A stretch of DNA of 64,000 nucleotides from Asterionellopsis glacialis (lineage: Eukaryota; Bacillariophyta; Plagiogrammaphyceae; Rhaphoneidales; Asterionellopsidaceae). The stretch spans positions 1-64,000 of the forward strand of contig WKLE02001395.1 in NCBI GenBank assembly GCA_014885115.2, written 5' to 3'. The stretch's first letter is position 1. The number at the start of each line of letters is the position of its first letter. The notes below the pieces were generated by a model. It was not told the origin of the DNA and did no database searches. It worked only from the letters and a program-made list of their open reading frames with translations. Shown piece by piece: positions 33,220 through 44,669 of the stretch. The position numbers and the translations under genes were made by a program.

Positions 33220-35280
33220 AAAATTGTTGTTATAATATCATGACAGCAGATTACAGCTGCCATTCCTGTGCAATATCAATGAGGAATCTCATATTTGGAA
33301 GTTTAATATTGGGCTACCAAATGGCACTGACATTTGGCAGGTTGGTGATTCAAATAAACAGAATGGAACATAGAAGGTTGAATGGGAAAGAGAAAAAGCA
33401 AAGTTAGTGTTGTTTAAAACAAGAATGGGAATGTGTTATGCAATGGAAAGAAGTGATATATTACCACTAATAAACATAATTTTGGAGTGAACTTTTGGAA
33501 ATATTGAAGAAAATAAAAAAGCAATCACAGAAAGAGGTTGGTATCCAGCAAACAAGAGGTTACTATCACTTCCAGAACTTCTAGCAACCAGACAAACAAG
33601 CAACACTACAACACAAAAGAGTGTTTTGTCAAGTAAAAATTGTACTAGCATTCATGATGAGAAGAAAAACAATAATTTGTCTTAGAATACAGTCGTCCAC
33701 AAATCAACTATGGCAACTCCTGAAGCAACAACTACTGCAACACCTACACAATTGGTGACAAAGGTAACTCCAGCAACTTCAAATATAACCAAAGACATGA
33801 ACACCAAAAAAAGAATAGTCTTGACTTCTCCATGATCAACCTATCTCTGGGTGTAGAATCTGAGTACACAACCAATTTACTGCAATACATGATGAGAAGT
33901 AAGGCCTGCAGGGATAATTTAAGCAAAAGGGAGGAAGAAGGGAAGGCTGTTAGAAATTCCAAAGAGGAGACAAGATAACTTTCAAATATATCTAGTGGAC
34001 AGAGCTATTCAAAATTGAGCATGTGGCCTTGGACGAGAACATTCCTGCTGTGAGAGAAAATAAAGAACAGGAAAAAATTGAAAAGATTGATAACACAATT
34101 ATAAAGCCATCAAAGAATATCACAACAGAAAAAGGGATTATGAGCAAGTTGTAAACTCAGGTAAAGATGAGAAGGATTACACTTGTGGTGCTGATCCAAA
34201 AGCGTTGATTCATTTAAAAAAAGAAAAACTGATTGTCACGTTCCGACAACATTGCCAGCACTGAAAGTACGATGCAAGAGAGTGCGAGAATAAAACAAAC
34301 TTTCATTAACAGATTATATGGTGAAGGAACAAAACTTCACTCATAGAGAGGTAGACAGAGTGATGGAGGAACACTCCATAGTAGTTATAGTTTAACAACA
34401 CAAACTAGAGATGCATATGTACCGTTGCCATGTCAACCATCAAATCTTTTTTTGAGTGTTGCGTTCTGAAGGAATGTTTTTTGTCACGAACAAAAAAATG
34501 TGCCAAATGTGTACATTTTTGAGCTGGCCGGCATACCAGAGTCTACGGAATTTCTACGGCACATGGTTCAAGGTACTTCCAACAATTTTGGGACAACAAA
34601 AATTTCCGAAAAATGGTCAACTTTGAGCTAAAATATAGTGTTATTGCAATTACATTCAGCCAATTCCAGAGATACGATGCTAAGCGTATGTTATTAAACT
34701 GACAGAGTGCATCTTGAAAAACGACTTTTGGTCAGAATAGTCTTGAGTTATGGTTACGTGCTTTTGTGTTCACGTCTCATGGTTCGGGGTAGTTTTTGAC
34801 TAGTACCATGTACGGTAGGTCCTAGAGAGAGTCCTGAACAAGAGGATCACGTTAGACCTGCCGTCGTCCTATGTACGAGTACACTAGTCCCGTGTCCTAC
34901 ATAGATACGACCTGTCCTTTAAAAATATTTGTTTAAAGGGGTTAGGTGATGGTAAGTTTTCCATAAACTCTGCCCAGGAAGCATTCGGGAAAGAAGATGA
35001 AAGAGTTCAAGATTTCCATTTAATCTTAAAAACCAATGGGGTGAAGGAAGCTATCATATTTAACTATAGGCTTCCAAAAGAGGCAAGTACCCACAAGCTC
35101 ATTCAATTGTAGACTTCCAAAACATGCAACAACCCACAAGCTCCTTATACCATTATGTTTGGGCACCTCCACGCTACTTTTTGCTGCTGTCATTTCATGC
35201 CGTTTCAAAAGGTTGTTCTTTTCGTCCTTTCAGGCTATAATGTTGATTAAAGACTGCTTCTTGTCGAGGCTACAAAAAGT
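33220..35280. other. Gene-free stretch, transition from mobile-element zone
   Basis: No product is recognised on either strand. 33220-34450 is AT-rich like the retroelement remnant. From about 34440 composition becomes more mixed, with a tcctag/gtac-rich patch at 34800-34915. Short hydrophobic minus frames at 33436-33962 have no visible relatives. Confidence 0.4.
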
Positions 35281-35283
35281 AAC

Positions 35284-35493
35284 TTAGCGATAATTCCCTT
35301 TTCCCCTTCTTTTACACTCGTCGGCACATGATTCTCTAGATACTGTATTAGTCTTTTGTGTTTTTCCAACTCCGATGTACTTGCCCCAATAATTGCTTCC
35401 CTCCTCAGACCCTGAAATGTCATCACTATCGGAGGATTTCACCAACTTTGCTGACCCGCCAGTATCATCAGAACAAGATTTTTTGCACTCCAT
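35284..35493 (-). CDS. Small Ser/Cys-rich open frame, doubtful
   Basis: This 69-residue frame starts with ATG at 35493 and contains MECKKSCSDDTGG and SRESCADECKRRGKGNYR. The paired Cys-x3-Cys spacing and Ser/Asp-rich middle recall small secreted peptides, but there is no signal peptide and a stop lies just upstream in frame. It may be a last exon with an acceptor (gaggcag) before the ATG, or nothing. Confidence 0.22.
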   Translation of the reverse strand: MECKKSCSDDTGGSAKLVKSSDSDDISGSEEGSNYWGKYIGVGKTQKTNTVSRESCADECKRRGKGNYR

Positions 35494-35822
35494 AATGCTG
35501 CCTCGTCAGAGGTGTCGCAGGATTTGCCTGTGCGTGAAAACCTGATTCTTGTGACAACTAGAAGCAAGATTTTACATACGAAAATAAACAACTCGGCATA
35601 ATTTTGAAACACAACGAAGTCGTAATAATTGCTGTGATGTAAAAACAAAAATACGTGATTATCAAAAGTTTGCCATAGGTTCAGCAAAACATGTTACAGT
35701 GAGCTTTCATCAAAAATCACAGTAACAAATCGGTCTTGTCCCTCTCCTGCCACCGATTTTTTACTTGATGGAAGCCCTGGAAGCCAATGGAATTGTAGCT
35801 TCCTTTGTAATATTCCGAATCG

Positions 35823-36689
35823 CTATTTCTTGCGAACTAACGTAATTCCGTCGGCAAAGGGTAGTAGAACATGTTCGACCCTCTTGTCTTTGTAGATAAC
35901 TTTCGAAATATCACGAAGGGCTACTGTGTTAACGTCGGTGTACTTGTCCGCGTCTAACACCTTGCCTAAGTTCAGCACATTGTCAATTGCAATGATCCCA
36001 TTCTTACGAACTAGCTTGAGGACCAATTCATAGTACTTCCTGTAAGTCGTCTTATCAGCATCGATAAAGACGAAATCAAAAGTTCCTTCTTGACCGGCAT
36101 CCAATAAGTTTTGTAGACTCTCGACAGCATTGCCAATTTGAAGATCAATCCGATCTGTTACACCGGCCTCGTCCCAAAACGGCTTGCCAATGCTGGTAAA
36201 TTCGTCACTGATATCGAGAGCAAGGATCTTCCCGTCTGGACCAATGGCTTCGGCCATGACCAAGGTGGAATATCCAGTGAAGACACCAACTTCAATAACA
36301 TTCTTAGCGCCAATAGCTGGCAAAAGTAATTTGAACATGGCGGCTTCGGTAGGGCATCCCATCATTTCACTGAGGGGGTGGTTGGCGGTTTCGAATCGAA
36401 GTTCTTTAGCAGTATTCGATTCGTGAAAACCGATATCCAGGACATAGTCATTGACCTCTTTCGGAATGAACAGGGGGTTTTGGAATTTGGGAATGGCGAT
36501 TGTATTACTCACCGGGGCACCATCGGTTGTATTGTGCAACGAGTAGTATGCAGTAAAGTCTACTTTTGAACGTTGCCAAGTATGCCTACTCCCTACCCCA
36601 GCAAAGTTTGTAGACGTAAAGCCATTGATACCATGCTGAGGAACAATTGCCAACAGAAGAATTGAAAGAGATGCTTGGTGGGTCCTCAT
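35823..36689 (-). CDS. Class I O-methyltransferase (caffeoyl-CoA OMT family)
   Basis: A single exon of 288 residues. After a hydrophobic start (LSILLLAIVPQHGINGF, which could be a signal peptide with Phe at +1) comes the SAM domain: NVIEVGVFTGYSTLVMAEAI (motif I), KILALDISDEF, and FDFVFIDADKTTYRKYYEL with the metal-binding Asp. IIAIDNVLNLGKV carries the second metal/substrate Asp-Asn pair. The C-terminal VEHVLLPFADGITLVRKK is the family ending. These enzymes methylate catechol-type hydroxyls using divalent metal. The natural substrate here is unknown. A 61-base direct duplication abuts the start codon upstream. Confidence 0.88.
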   Translation of the reverse strand: MRTHQASLSILLLAIVPQHGINGFTSTNFAGVGSRHTWQRSKVDFTAYYSLHNTTDGAPVSNTIAIPKFQNPLFIPKEVNDYVLDIGFHESNTAKELRFETANHPLSEMMGCPTEAAMFKLLLPAIGAKNVIEVGVFTGYSTLVMAEAIGPDGKILALDISDEFTSIGKPFWDEAGVTDRIDLQIGNAVESLQNLLDAGQEGTFDFVFIDADKTTYRKYYELVLKLVRKNGIIAIDNVLNLGKVLDADKYTDVNTVALRDISKVIYKDKRVEHVLLPFADGITLVRKK

Positions 36690-36828
36690 GATATCGTTAT
36701 TGTGCTATAAAGAGATTATCGGTACCTGCTGTAACTATCGTGCCGAACTTTGTATCTTGTATCTTTAGATATCGTTATTGTGATCAAAAGCGATTATCAG
36801 TACATACTGTAACTATCTTGCCGAACTT
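36690..36828 (-). repeat. 61-bp direct duplication just upstream of the O-methyltransferase
   Basis: 36690-36750 and 36768-36828 are the same length without indels and differ at about 10 positions. Both begin gatatcgttattgtg and end gccgaactt, with 17 bases between them. The proximal copy begins at the base before the ATG, so the repeat spans the 5' UTR and probably the promoter. Confidence 0.88.
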
Positions 36829-37127
36829 AGAATCTATGGATGTTTCGCTGTTGTTTTCGGCTCGAGATTTTGTGAAGTGCCGCAGGCTGAATACTGAAAC
36901 ATTCGGAACCAGCAGATTGTTTCTAAAAATTTAGACCAATAAAAAATTGCAGTAAAGCGGCAGTATAGTAGTAGTCTGTACCTTTAGCTGGACGGAGACC
37001 ATTACGTAAGCCTATATAAATAATATAATATTATAATATGATGACGAATCTGCAAAGATGCGGGGCGGGGTCAAAAAGAACTTCAGCAACCGCCTGCTTG
37101 CTGGAATCAGATCTTATTAATAAAATC

Positions 37128-37740
37128 ATATTTTATATAGCTAAGTTATGGGGTATACTTTATTCCAAAGTAAAAACAAATATAGCCTGACTTATGGGGT
37201 ATACCTTATTCCGAAGTAAAAAATAATTTAGCCAAAGTTATGGGGTATACCTTATTCNNNNNNNNNNNNNNNNNNNNNNNNNNNNNNNNNNNNNNNNNNN
37301 NNNNNNNNNNNNNNNNNNNNNNNNNNNNNNNNNNNNNNNNNNNNNNNNNNNNNNNNNNNNNNNNNNNNNNNNNNNNNNNNNNNNNNNNAAAAATATTTAG
37401 CCTTGGGTACCATAAACAAACAGGCCGGCTATTGGGTACTCAACCCCTGAATAGACAGCCATTCCAACCGCACAACAATCAATCTCCGTGATATGGGGTA
37501 TACTTTATTCCGAAGTAAAAAAATATATAGCTAAGTTATGGAGTATACTTTATTCCAAAGAAAAAAAAATATAGCCAAAGTTATGGGGTATACCTTATTC
37601 CGAAGTAAAAAATAATTTAGCCAAAGTTATGGGGTATACCTTATTCCCAAGTAACAAAATATTTAGCCTTGGGTACCATAAACAAACAGGCCGGCTATTG
37701 GGTACTCTACTCCTGAATAGACAGCCATTCCAACTGCACA
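37128..37740 (+). repeat. Tandem array of about 46-bp units with a duplicated flank
   Basis: Units starting ttatggggtatac begin at 37146, 37192 and 37238 before the gap, and at 37491, 37536, 37581 and 37627 after it (spacing 45-46). A non-array block starting ttgggtaccataaacaaac follows both halves, at 37403 and 37669, and ends caatcaatctcc. The whole therefore repeats with a higher-order period of about 266 bases. Confidence 0.9.
37258..37388. other. Assembly gap (131 N) inside the tandem array
   Basis: A run of unknown bases begins within a 46-bp unit and ends shortly before the duplicated flank, so the array was probably collapsed by the assembler. Confidence 0.99.
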
Positions 37741-37839
37741 ACAATCAATCTCCCTAGGATTTGTTTTGCGTGACACTGTACATTTCCGTATAACTGCAAT
37801 CTTATTTTTATACCTGGTATGGTACGTGTATTACTTAGC

Positions 37840-40800
37840 AATGACTAAAATCCTCCAAAAGCCGCTAAAACACAAGAAAAGCGAGAAAAACAAATTTCTT
37901 GCTGTTTTACACACACAATACGCACAAGACGCACCATTCATGACAGGTGACCATGACACAAGAATATGCATCACAGATGCCACCACCACCCCTTCCACCA
38001 TCCATTTCCTTTACTCATACGTCAAGGGAACATGATGGAAGGCTTTTTTTTAAGAATGGGATAGATATGCTGCTGAAGAGGCACAATGAAAACAGACACT
38101 TCCTGCAGGTCTAGAATCTCCAAGATCTGTCATCAACTTCTTCAGGGACCTCCTTCCTGACCAAGATGAAGAACTACAAGATGATGTTGATGATAACAAA
38201 AACACCAATGTGGATAATGCAAACCTTGTTGAGGAGGATGTTGTTGAAGAACAAATTCAATAACCAACAACACAACCTACAATTATACAACAATATGTTG
38301 CTCCTGCTACTGTACCACCAACAAAATGTAGCAAAGAACAGATGGAGCACATAAAACAATACAGAAGGAAGATAGATACAGGTGTATGTGAGGAGTTTTA
38401 CAAGGACTGGAGGAATGTTTTTTTTTTAAAAGGTCAGAGCTGGACCCAAAAAAAGAATACAGACCTTCAGACTTTTATGTAAAAAAAAGTCTAGTTTGGA
38501 TACCCCATCTATTAATAGATGGTCATGTACCTGCATGTCCCAATTGCAGTACAAACAAATTTGTTAATGCAAAAAATTATTGGTGGGTGGACTTCCCTTT
38601 GGTTTGCTTTACTATGTTCAGACATGGATATCTTGATACTGTAAGATATCCATGTTCAAAATGTAACAAACTATTTCACGCAACAAATTTAAAGTCAATA
38701 GCATTGAATAAAACATAAAACTGGTGGAGTCAGAGCAAGGGTTCAGATCTACATGTTAAAGAGGTGTGCAGTAGATGAAAATTCATTCTATCATTTGATT
38801 GAAAATCATGACCAACCAGTGAATAGATTAGTGAAAAGATTGAAAGGCTGCATTGCAAGAAAATATGTATCTGATGTGATAGAATTTTTGTTGGCTGTCA
38901 AAATGAAAATGACAATAAATCAAAATTTGACTTCACAGCCAAAGATAATATAGCAATAGCCAATGCAAACAATCAACAACAAAACAATTTGGGAGGTGAC
39001 AGAAGAAGGGCTGCAGAAAGGCAGAGAGCACGTTTTAAATTAGTTTCTAGGTTGTCTTCTGTAGAAAGTGCAGCAAAAGACAACTTTGAATTTGAACCAA
39101 TGCTGCAACAGAAGAAGAAAAAGGAAGGTGGTAAAATTTTCTTTCTCATTAGGAGTGAAAAAGCTCCAAATGCTTATTGACTGTGGAATACATGCTAGTT
39201 GCAAGTTGGTAGAACTATACAACTCTAAACTGAACAAAAAAATAAACCTTTTAAAATCAAAGCTGGCCAGAAAAGACAACATTAAAGAGACAATAATTAA
39301 ATGATGGGTTGAGAACATTAAACAAGAGATGTCAAAAAAGAAAACAGCTTTAGAAGAAGTTAGAAATGAAATAACATAACATGATGATGAGTCAGCAACC
39401 ACTGAGGTGGCAGAACCAGGACCACCACCACCACCGGAAGAAACTATAACTACTACTGTGCAACAATCAACAACAGAAACCCAAACAGAGCTCCCTAAGT
39501 TTTCCACTGGTAGAAGATATTCTACAGACATATTTCTTGTGGCAGAAACCAATCATGATAAAAAAGATGCTGGTACTTAGTGCAATCATACTGAGTTTGG
39601 ATGCAAACTATAAAATGGGAAAGCAGGTTGTTGTGTACAATAAAGAAAGGGGGTACTTTAGAACCTGGGTAGGATATATTACTATATTAAATGAACACAA
39701 ACAATGTGTCTGGTGGGGTTTGATTAAAAACTCCCAATCTATTGAAGAGAATCACCACATCTAGTTAAGTTGAAAGCATGATGCAAACATCTTGGGACCA
39801 AAATAAAAGTAATTGATGTCAACAACTGCTGCACAGTCAGAAACAAATTGCAGGAAATATTTCCAAATGCAAAAATATGTCTTGATCTCTTCCATTGGCT
39901 TGTCCAATGGGATGAGGTCTTTAATGACAAAACATGGTGCTCTGACTAGTTTAAGTTCAAAGCATTCATGAGCCAGGCAATTTTGTTAGTTAGTGACAAA
40001 CAATACAAGGAACAAAAAGTATTACTGGCACAAAAACTTCAATGACAACCAACAGTGAAGGAAATATTACATAATTGTAATACAACATTTCCAACAGTTG
40101 AAGATGCAACAAGATCTATTAAGGCAGTAATTTCTTTTTTTATGTTATCCAAGTGCAAGAAAATTACTTTAGCTGTGGCATTGAATGACACCAACCCTGC
40201 CAAAGAGGCATACAAACCTCTACTTAAGTTAAATTTGGTCATTGAAAAAGTGCTTAAGAAGCAATTAAAGCACATTGACTGCCTGATACCACCCCCTGAA
40301 GTTGCAATGCATTATAAAACAACAACAGGGAATGTATTTAGGGCAGCCATGTCATCAGCAAATGAAGGCTTGCACCAGAATTGGAATAAGACAGTATTTA
40401 AGGGCACCTATGTTGGATTGTTGTGTGTGGATCAATGAATGTGGTGGTTTTTGGATGACTGGGAAGAATCCGTTAATATAAATCAAATGGGAACAGAAAA
40501 TGACTATACAACAAATTTGAAATCAAATGCTCCGGCCAATTCATTGGCTGAAGATGTTGGATACGCAAAAATATTCAACCATTCATCATTATCAAGTGTA
40601 CCACCAAGTGACAAAGTTTTTGGTTTCAAACTCAACAAGGATCTTTTCCAATTAGGATCTGATCAAGATCCAACAGCTCCTGAAGAAATTTCTGAAGAAA
40701 CAGAATTGCCAATGACAATGCAGAGGACAATATTGTGGAGGAACAGGAGCATGCAGTAGCATTTGAAATAGCTGATGACATTGCAAACATGTCATCAGCA

Positions 40801-41567
40801 TTTGATGTTTTGTTGCCTAGGAATGTATCCCATTGCATAACTTCAATGCAATCATTTTTTAAATTTGCAGGCAATTGGCTGTGGATACCATTTTTGATTG
40901 ATTCAATGAGTGAAATAGTAGTAGAAGAGCAGAAAGTATTTAATGAGAATAGCAAGGACTATAAGAGGAAAGTGACACCAAGTGCAGAAAAGGGATATAA
41001 TCATTTCATGAAAGCATGGAATGATGAGTTGAACAAAAGATATATTCAAAGACCGAGGGATGCGTCAGTAACTATTATATATATCATAAATCTTTGAAAC
41101 AACTTCAAGAATATTATGACAAATTAGAAGACACCTACACAACTTCCATAGAAGCACAAGACTCCAGTAATCATAGGCCTAGAAACATACATGTGCTACA
41201 TCAAGCACAGAAAAATACTGCACCACTGGTCATTCAAGATGCTACACCTAGGATGTATCCAGATGGTGATACAGTACACATACCATCTGGGCATCCTTTT
41301 GTGCTCAATTCTTCTGTCACCATGGCTGGTGTAGGGAGGCAGAACAAGCATGACAGGGTTGGAAGTAGTACTGCACCATATGCCATGCCAGCAGCAAAAC
41401 AACAATGTACAGATTACACAAGAAAGAAAAAAAGTGCACCAGTGGCAAAGAATACTCTACCAAAAGGATTGTCGTTTAAACACATATGTAAATTGTGTGG
41501 ATGTAAGAGGAGTGAGCATCTTGTGGACAGAAACATGAAAAACATGTTTGGTGAAAAACTTTGTTAG
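37840..41567 (+). pseudogene. Decayed zinc-ribbon/DDE transposase (KDZ or MULE-like)
   Basis: Open pieces in changing frames give one long transposon protein. At about 38518-38715 a zinc ribbon reads DGHVPACPNCSTNKFV, then RYPCSKCNKLFHATNL, recalling the DUF6729-type ribbon of transposon proteins. At about 39805-39935 comes VIDVNNCCTVRNKLQEIF and then CLDLFHWLVQW, the D-x-x-CC-x-x-R...LDxFH motif of DDE transposases, with Asn where Asp is expected. 40055-40438 and 40439-40759 continue the same protein with one TGA between them. The C-terminus (to 41567) ends in a Cys motif HICKLCGCKRSEHL. Repeated stops and shifts, and the altered catalytic residue, mean it is inactive. Confidence 0.6.
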
Positions 41568-41573
41568 TGGAAA

Positions 41574-42755
41574 ACATGAGGAAGGTGCAGTGCAGTAAAA
41601 AATAATCACGATGTGCACAGCACAAAAATGGGATACTACTGTACTCCTACAGTAGCACAGGGGGCTATTCCTGGTCACAGTCATCATTATGAGTCAGTTG
41701 TACACAGAAATTAGTTAAGTACTATCATTTTTCAATTATTTAAATATGTTTTTAGCATCGGGTATTTGCAAAAAGAACATTGGTCTGTTTTTTCTGTGGT
41801 TGACAAAGAACAGGAACCCAAGCATGGACGCAAATGGTCGGCATAAGAATAACGTCTGCAAAATTATCTCCTATGGGGTAGCTTCTCCTCTTTCACCCTT
41901 TCCCCTCTGCTGGGGTATTTTTTCAGCCACACCACACCGCAAAATGAGATAGCAAAGAATCGTGCTGATTCCCTCACGCCGCCCTGTCCCGTTCGAGCGG
42001 GAAGCTGGCGACAAAGAGTAAGACAATAAGACAAGAAATGTACAAGAAGACTGAATAGAGTTGGGGTTGTAAGTGGATTCTAATATAGATTACATACCCC
42101 AGACTTGAGCAAATTTTCGAAAGATTTTCGGAATATTTATTTTCTTGATGTCTTCTCGTAACTTGAATCTCCGGTTCGGGCGGGTGGGAAAAGATTTTTA
42201 TCGTTTCATCGTCATCGAGATTTTCTCGACGTAACATGCGTAACAATCAACAAAAAGAGTGAGAGGAAAGAAAATTGGCTAAGTCTGTGATAAGTTTGCT
42301 ATCAGAGATCAGCTTTTAGCTGACGATAGGGAAAGGAAGATACTTGCGCGAAGAGCGCGAAACGAGGTCGATTTCCCTCCTCAGGAAAGTCTAGCCCGTC
42401 AAAGATTGAAGCTGTTTTTGGGCGGAACTTCGTGAGTTTATTTTTGTGGGAAGAGAGAACAGATAAAACATTTTGACATCGGCGTTTACCAACATCATCG
42501 CTTGGAGCTTTCCCAGCAAAGCTCTTACCGCATCGAACTGATATCTCAACACCATCGTGTTATATTTCGGAACATAAAGTAACGCAACAAACCGCGAGTG
42601 AAAGTTTAGGGGCATAGGTTGTTAAAAAACGCTCGACAGAAACCACCCACGTTTTGAAACATTTTCTCAAATTGGCACAATACTTTGCCGTACCCACTAC
42701 GACACCATTAACCATAGTATTTCCGGAAGCAGCAGCAGCAAGAACAACAAAAAAT
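41574..42755. other. Intergenic region upstream of the beta-propeller gene
   Basis: It contains copy 2 of the 207-bp dispersed repeat (41957-42163). After that comes gene-like non-coding sequence that must hold the promoter and 5' UTR of the gene starting at 42756. No other gene is seen. Confidence 0.5.
41957..42163 (+). repeat. Dispersed 207-bp repeat, copy 2
   Basis: Same orientation as the copy at 30321. It sits about 0.6 kb before the start of the beta-propeller gene, outside the recognisable transposase remnant that precedes it. Differences from copy 1 are scattered, with one small indel near the right end. Confidence 0.85.
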
Positions 42756-44423
42756 ATGCCACGTCCTTCCAAGCCAACAGCAACATCACAATTGGCTCTT
42801 CAACCGTCCATGGCGTGGTTAACTGTATTTTTACCAGCCTTATCGTACTATATTGCAACACGAATGAATATGTCATCTTTTTTAAGTCATTCATCTTTCG
42901 GTACTGTATCAACTGATTCATTACCACTAGCATCATTTTTATCAAGAGAAACTAGTGCTGGTTGTTCTGAATTACAAGATATTTTTTATATTCGTGAATC
43001 CTGTACTGCTGCTGCTTCTTCTCCGTCAAAGAAAAAATCATTACAATTACGGCATCCCTTGTATCTTGTTTTAGGAGAAACAACATCTAAAGATGATAAT
43101 GATGCAGCCAATGATACAGCCAATAACAAAGTACATATCGGTAGTGATAGTAGTAGTGGCTTACAAGATGTTGTAGATTCTACATGGAGACATGATGTTG
43201 AAATAGGTCGTGGATATTTGTTATTGTCACAATCGTATCAAAATGGACGTATATGGAGATTTGAAACTGGTGGTGGACCTATAGCTATTGGTAAAACATT
43301 ACATATGGAACCCTCCGGATGTCGTTCCAATAACTACAAGTCATGTAGTAGTAGCAATGGTAGCAAGGGTAACAGCAACAACAACAATAGAGTAGGAAGT
43401 GCAGGTCTTGCTATTGATTTTCATACAACTACCGAAGAACATTCATCAGAAGGATTACTGGTTGTAACAGAATTAGGTGAAGGACGAATTGTACGTATGG
43501 AGAAAAGTGGTGCACGTACTCCACTTATTGTACAAGTTCCATCTTTCTGTTCTGTTGCAACACCAGCTACTACTGATGGTGCTACAACACCCATTAGTTC
43601 AAAGAACAATCATTTGATGAATCCTACTAAACTATTATATACGCCTTTTGGTGATTTATTGATTGGCGAAACAAGCACCGATTGTCATGATAACACTGTC
43701 ATTGGTGGTATACTCCGTTTAAAGAATGCAATGTCAATCAAAGAATTGTCATCTTCACAAAGTCGTCAAGCACATTCATGGAATACAACATTGAATCACG
43801 ATGAAGAACCAGAAATTTTATATCAAAATAATGGTATAGGATACGTTATTGGATTAGCCTTGGATCCCTCGTGGACAGGCTTATATTTAACATCTATTCA
43901 TCCAAAGGATCACACTCTTTCACTTCATCATCTTAAATTAGATATGGACGATGACGACGATGAAGATAGTACAGAGGATCAGAAAAAAGACAGCAACAGT
44001 GTAGATCCAGCCAATGAAACTAATACAGTTGGTGGTATCGATAATGAATCGTCAAAACCTAGAGGATTATTGGATGATTCTGCAACATTGGTTTATACTG
44101 TCAAAAGTAGATCGTCATCTAGCAGTATCAATACTGCTGCTGCTACTACTGATGGCGGTGGTGCTATTGCGGTAGATCAGAAAGGGCATATCTATGTGGC
44201 AACTTATAATGGTATTCTTGTGTTAGATGGCCCCAACGGAAATCTACTAACTACACTAGAAATTCCTAAACCACCTACAAGTTTGACATTAGGCGAAGAT
44301 GGATTTTTATACGTCACAACAAGAAATCAATTATTCCGTATTCGAGTGAAAAATGGTCCAGTCATCGTACCAACAAACTTAATTGGTAAAAGAGCTTCTT
44401 ATGTGGATACTCTACACCATTAG
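42756..44423 (+). CDS. SMP-30/gluconolactonase-like beta-propeller protein, membrane-anchored
   Basis: The first in-frame ATG is at 42756 and gives 555 residues; the frame is open further upstream but without ATG. One hydrophobic segment near residues 20-35 (AWLTVFLPALSYYIATRM) suggests a type II anchor or uncleaved signal. Propeller blades are visible as LLLSQSYQNGRIWRFETGG, LLVVTELGEGRIVRMEKSGA, NPTKLLYTPFGDLLIGE, YVIGLALDPSWTGLYLTSIH and GHIYVATYNGILVLDGPNG. The final blade, PPTSLTLGEDGFLYVTTRNQ, is characteristic of SMP-30 and strictosidine-synthase-like proteins. Low-complexity inserts (poly-Ser/Asn, poly-Asp) separate blades. The enzymatic substrate is unknown; lactone hydrolysis is the family default. 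Confidence 0.78.
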   Translation: MPRPSKPTATSQLALQPSMAWLTVFLPALSYYIATRMNMSSFLSHSSFGTVSTDSLPLASFLSRETSAGCSELQDIFYIRESCTAAASSPSKKKSLQLRHPLYLVLGETTSKDDNDAANDTANNKVHIGSDSSSGLQDVVDSTWRHDVEIGRGYLLLSQSYQNGRIWRFETGGGPIAIGKTLHMEPSGCRSNNYKSCSSSNGSKGNSNNNNRVGSAGLAIDFHTTTEEHSSEGLLVVTELGEGRIVRMEKSGARTPLIVQVPSFCSVATPATTDGATTPISSKNNHLMNPTKLLYTPFGDLLIGETSTDCHDNTVIGGILRLKNAMSIKELSSSQSRQAHSWNTTLNHDEEPEILYQNNGIGYVIGLALDPSWTGLYLTSIHPKDHTLSLHHLKLDMDDDDDEDSTEDQKKDSNSVDPANETNTVGGIDNESSKPRGLLDDSATLVYTVKSRSSSSSINTAAATTDGGGAIAVDQKGHIYVATYNGILVLDGPNGNLLTTLEIPKPPTSLTLGEDGFLYVTTRNQLFRIRVKNGPVIVPTNLIGKRASYVDTLHH

Positions 44424-44669
44424 AGAAACCAATCATATAATTAAATATCTATAACAATATATTTAAAAAAAATAAATCAGGTAAGCTGGTATAGACAATG
44501 CAAAATTGGTGAAAATGTATTTGGTACTCTCTCTAAAGCCACAGGATTTATGGTAGAGTATTTTACTATGTAGATTAGAAGATAATCAGATACAACAGAA
44601 CCTCTGACGGAGACAGAGACTTTTCAAGTTTAAAATAATGTCAAAATGCCAATGGTTCAATTTACAACA

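Noticed and set aside
37128..41567. CRISPR array or prophage
   Set aside because: The direct repeats are contiguous satellites without spacers, and the gene content is eukaryotic transposon debris.
42275..42420. Possible U2-like snRNA because of ttggctaag and a later tatcag word
   Set aside because: The branch-site recognition sequence and the usual 5' hairpin are absent, so the match is too weak.
42654..42755. 34-codon N-terminal extension of the beta-propeller protein
   Set aside because: The extension begins with TTG; the first ATG is at 42756 and suits a eukaryotic start.
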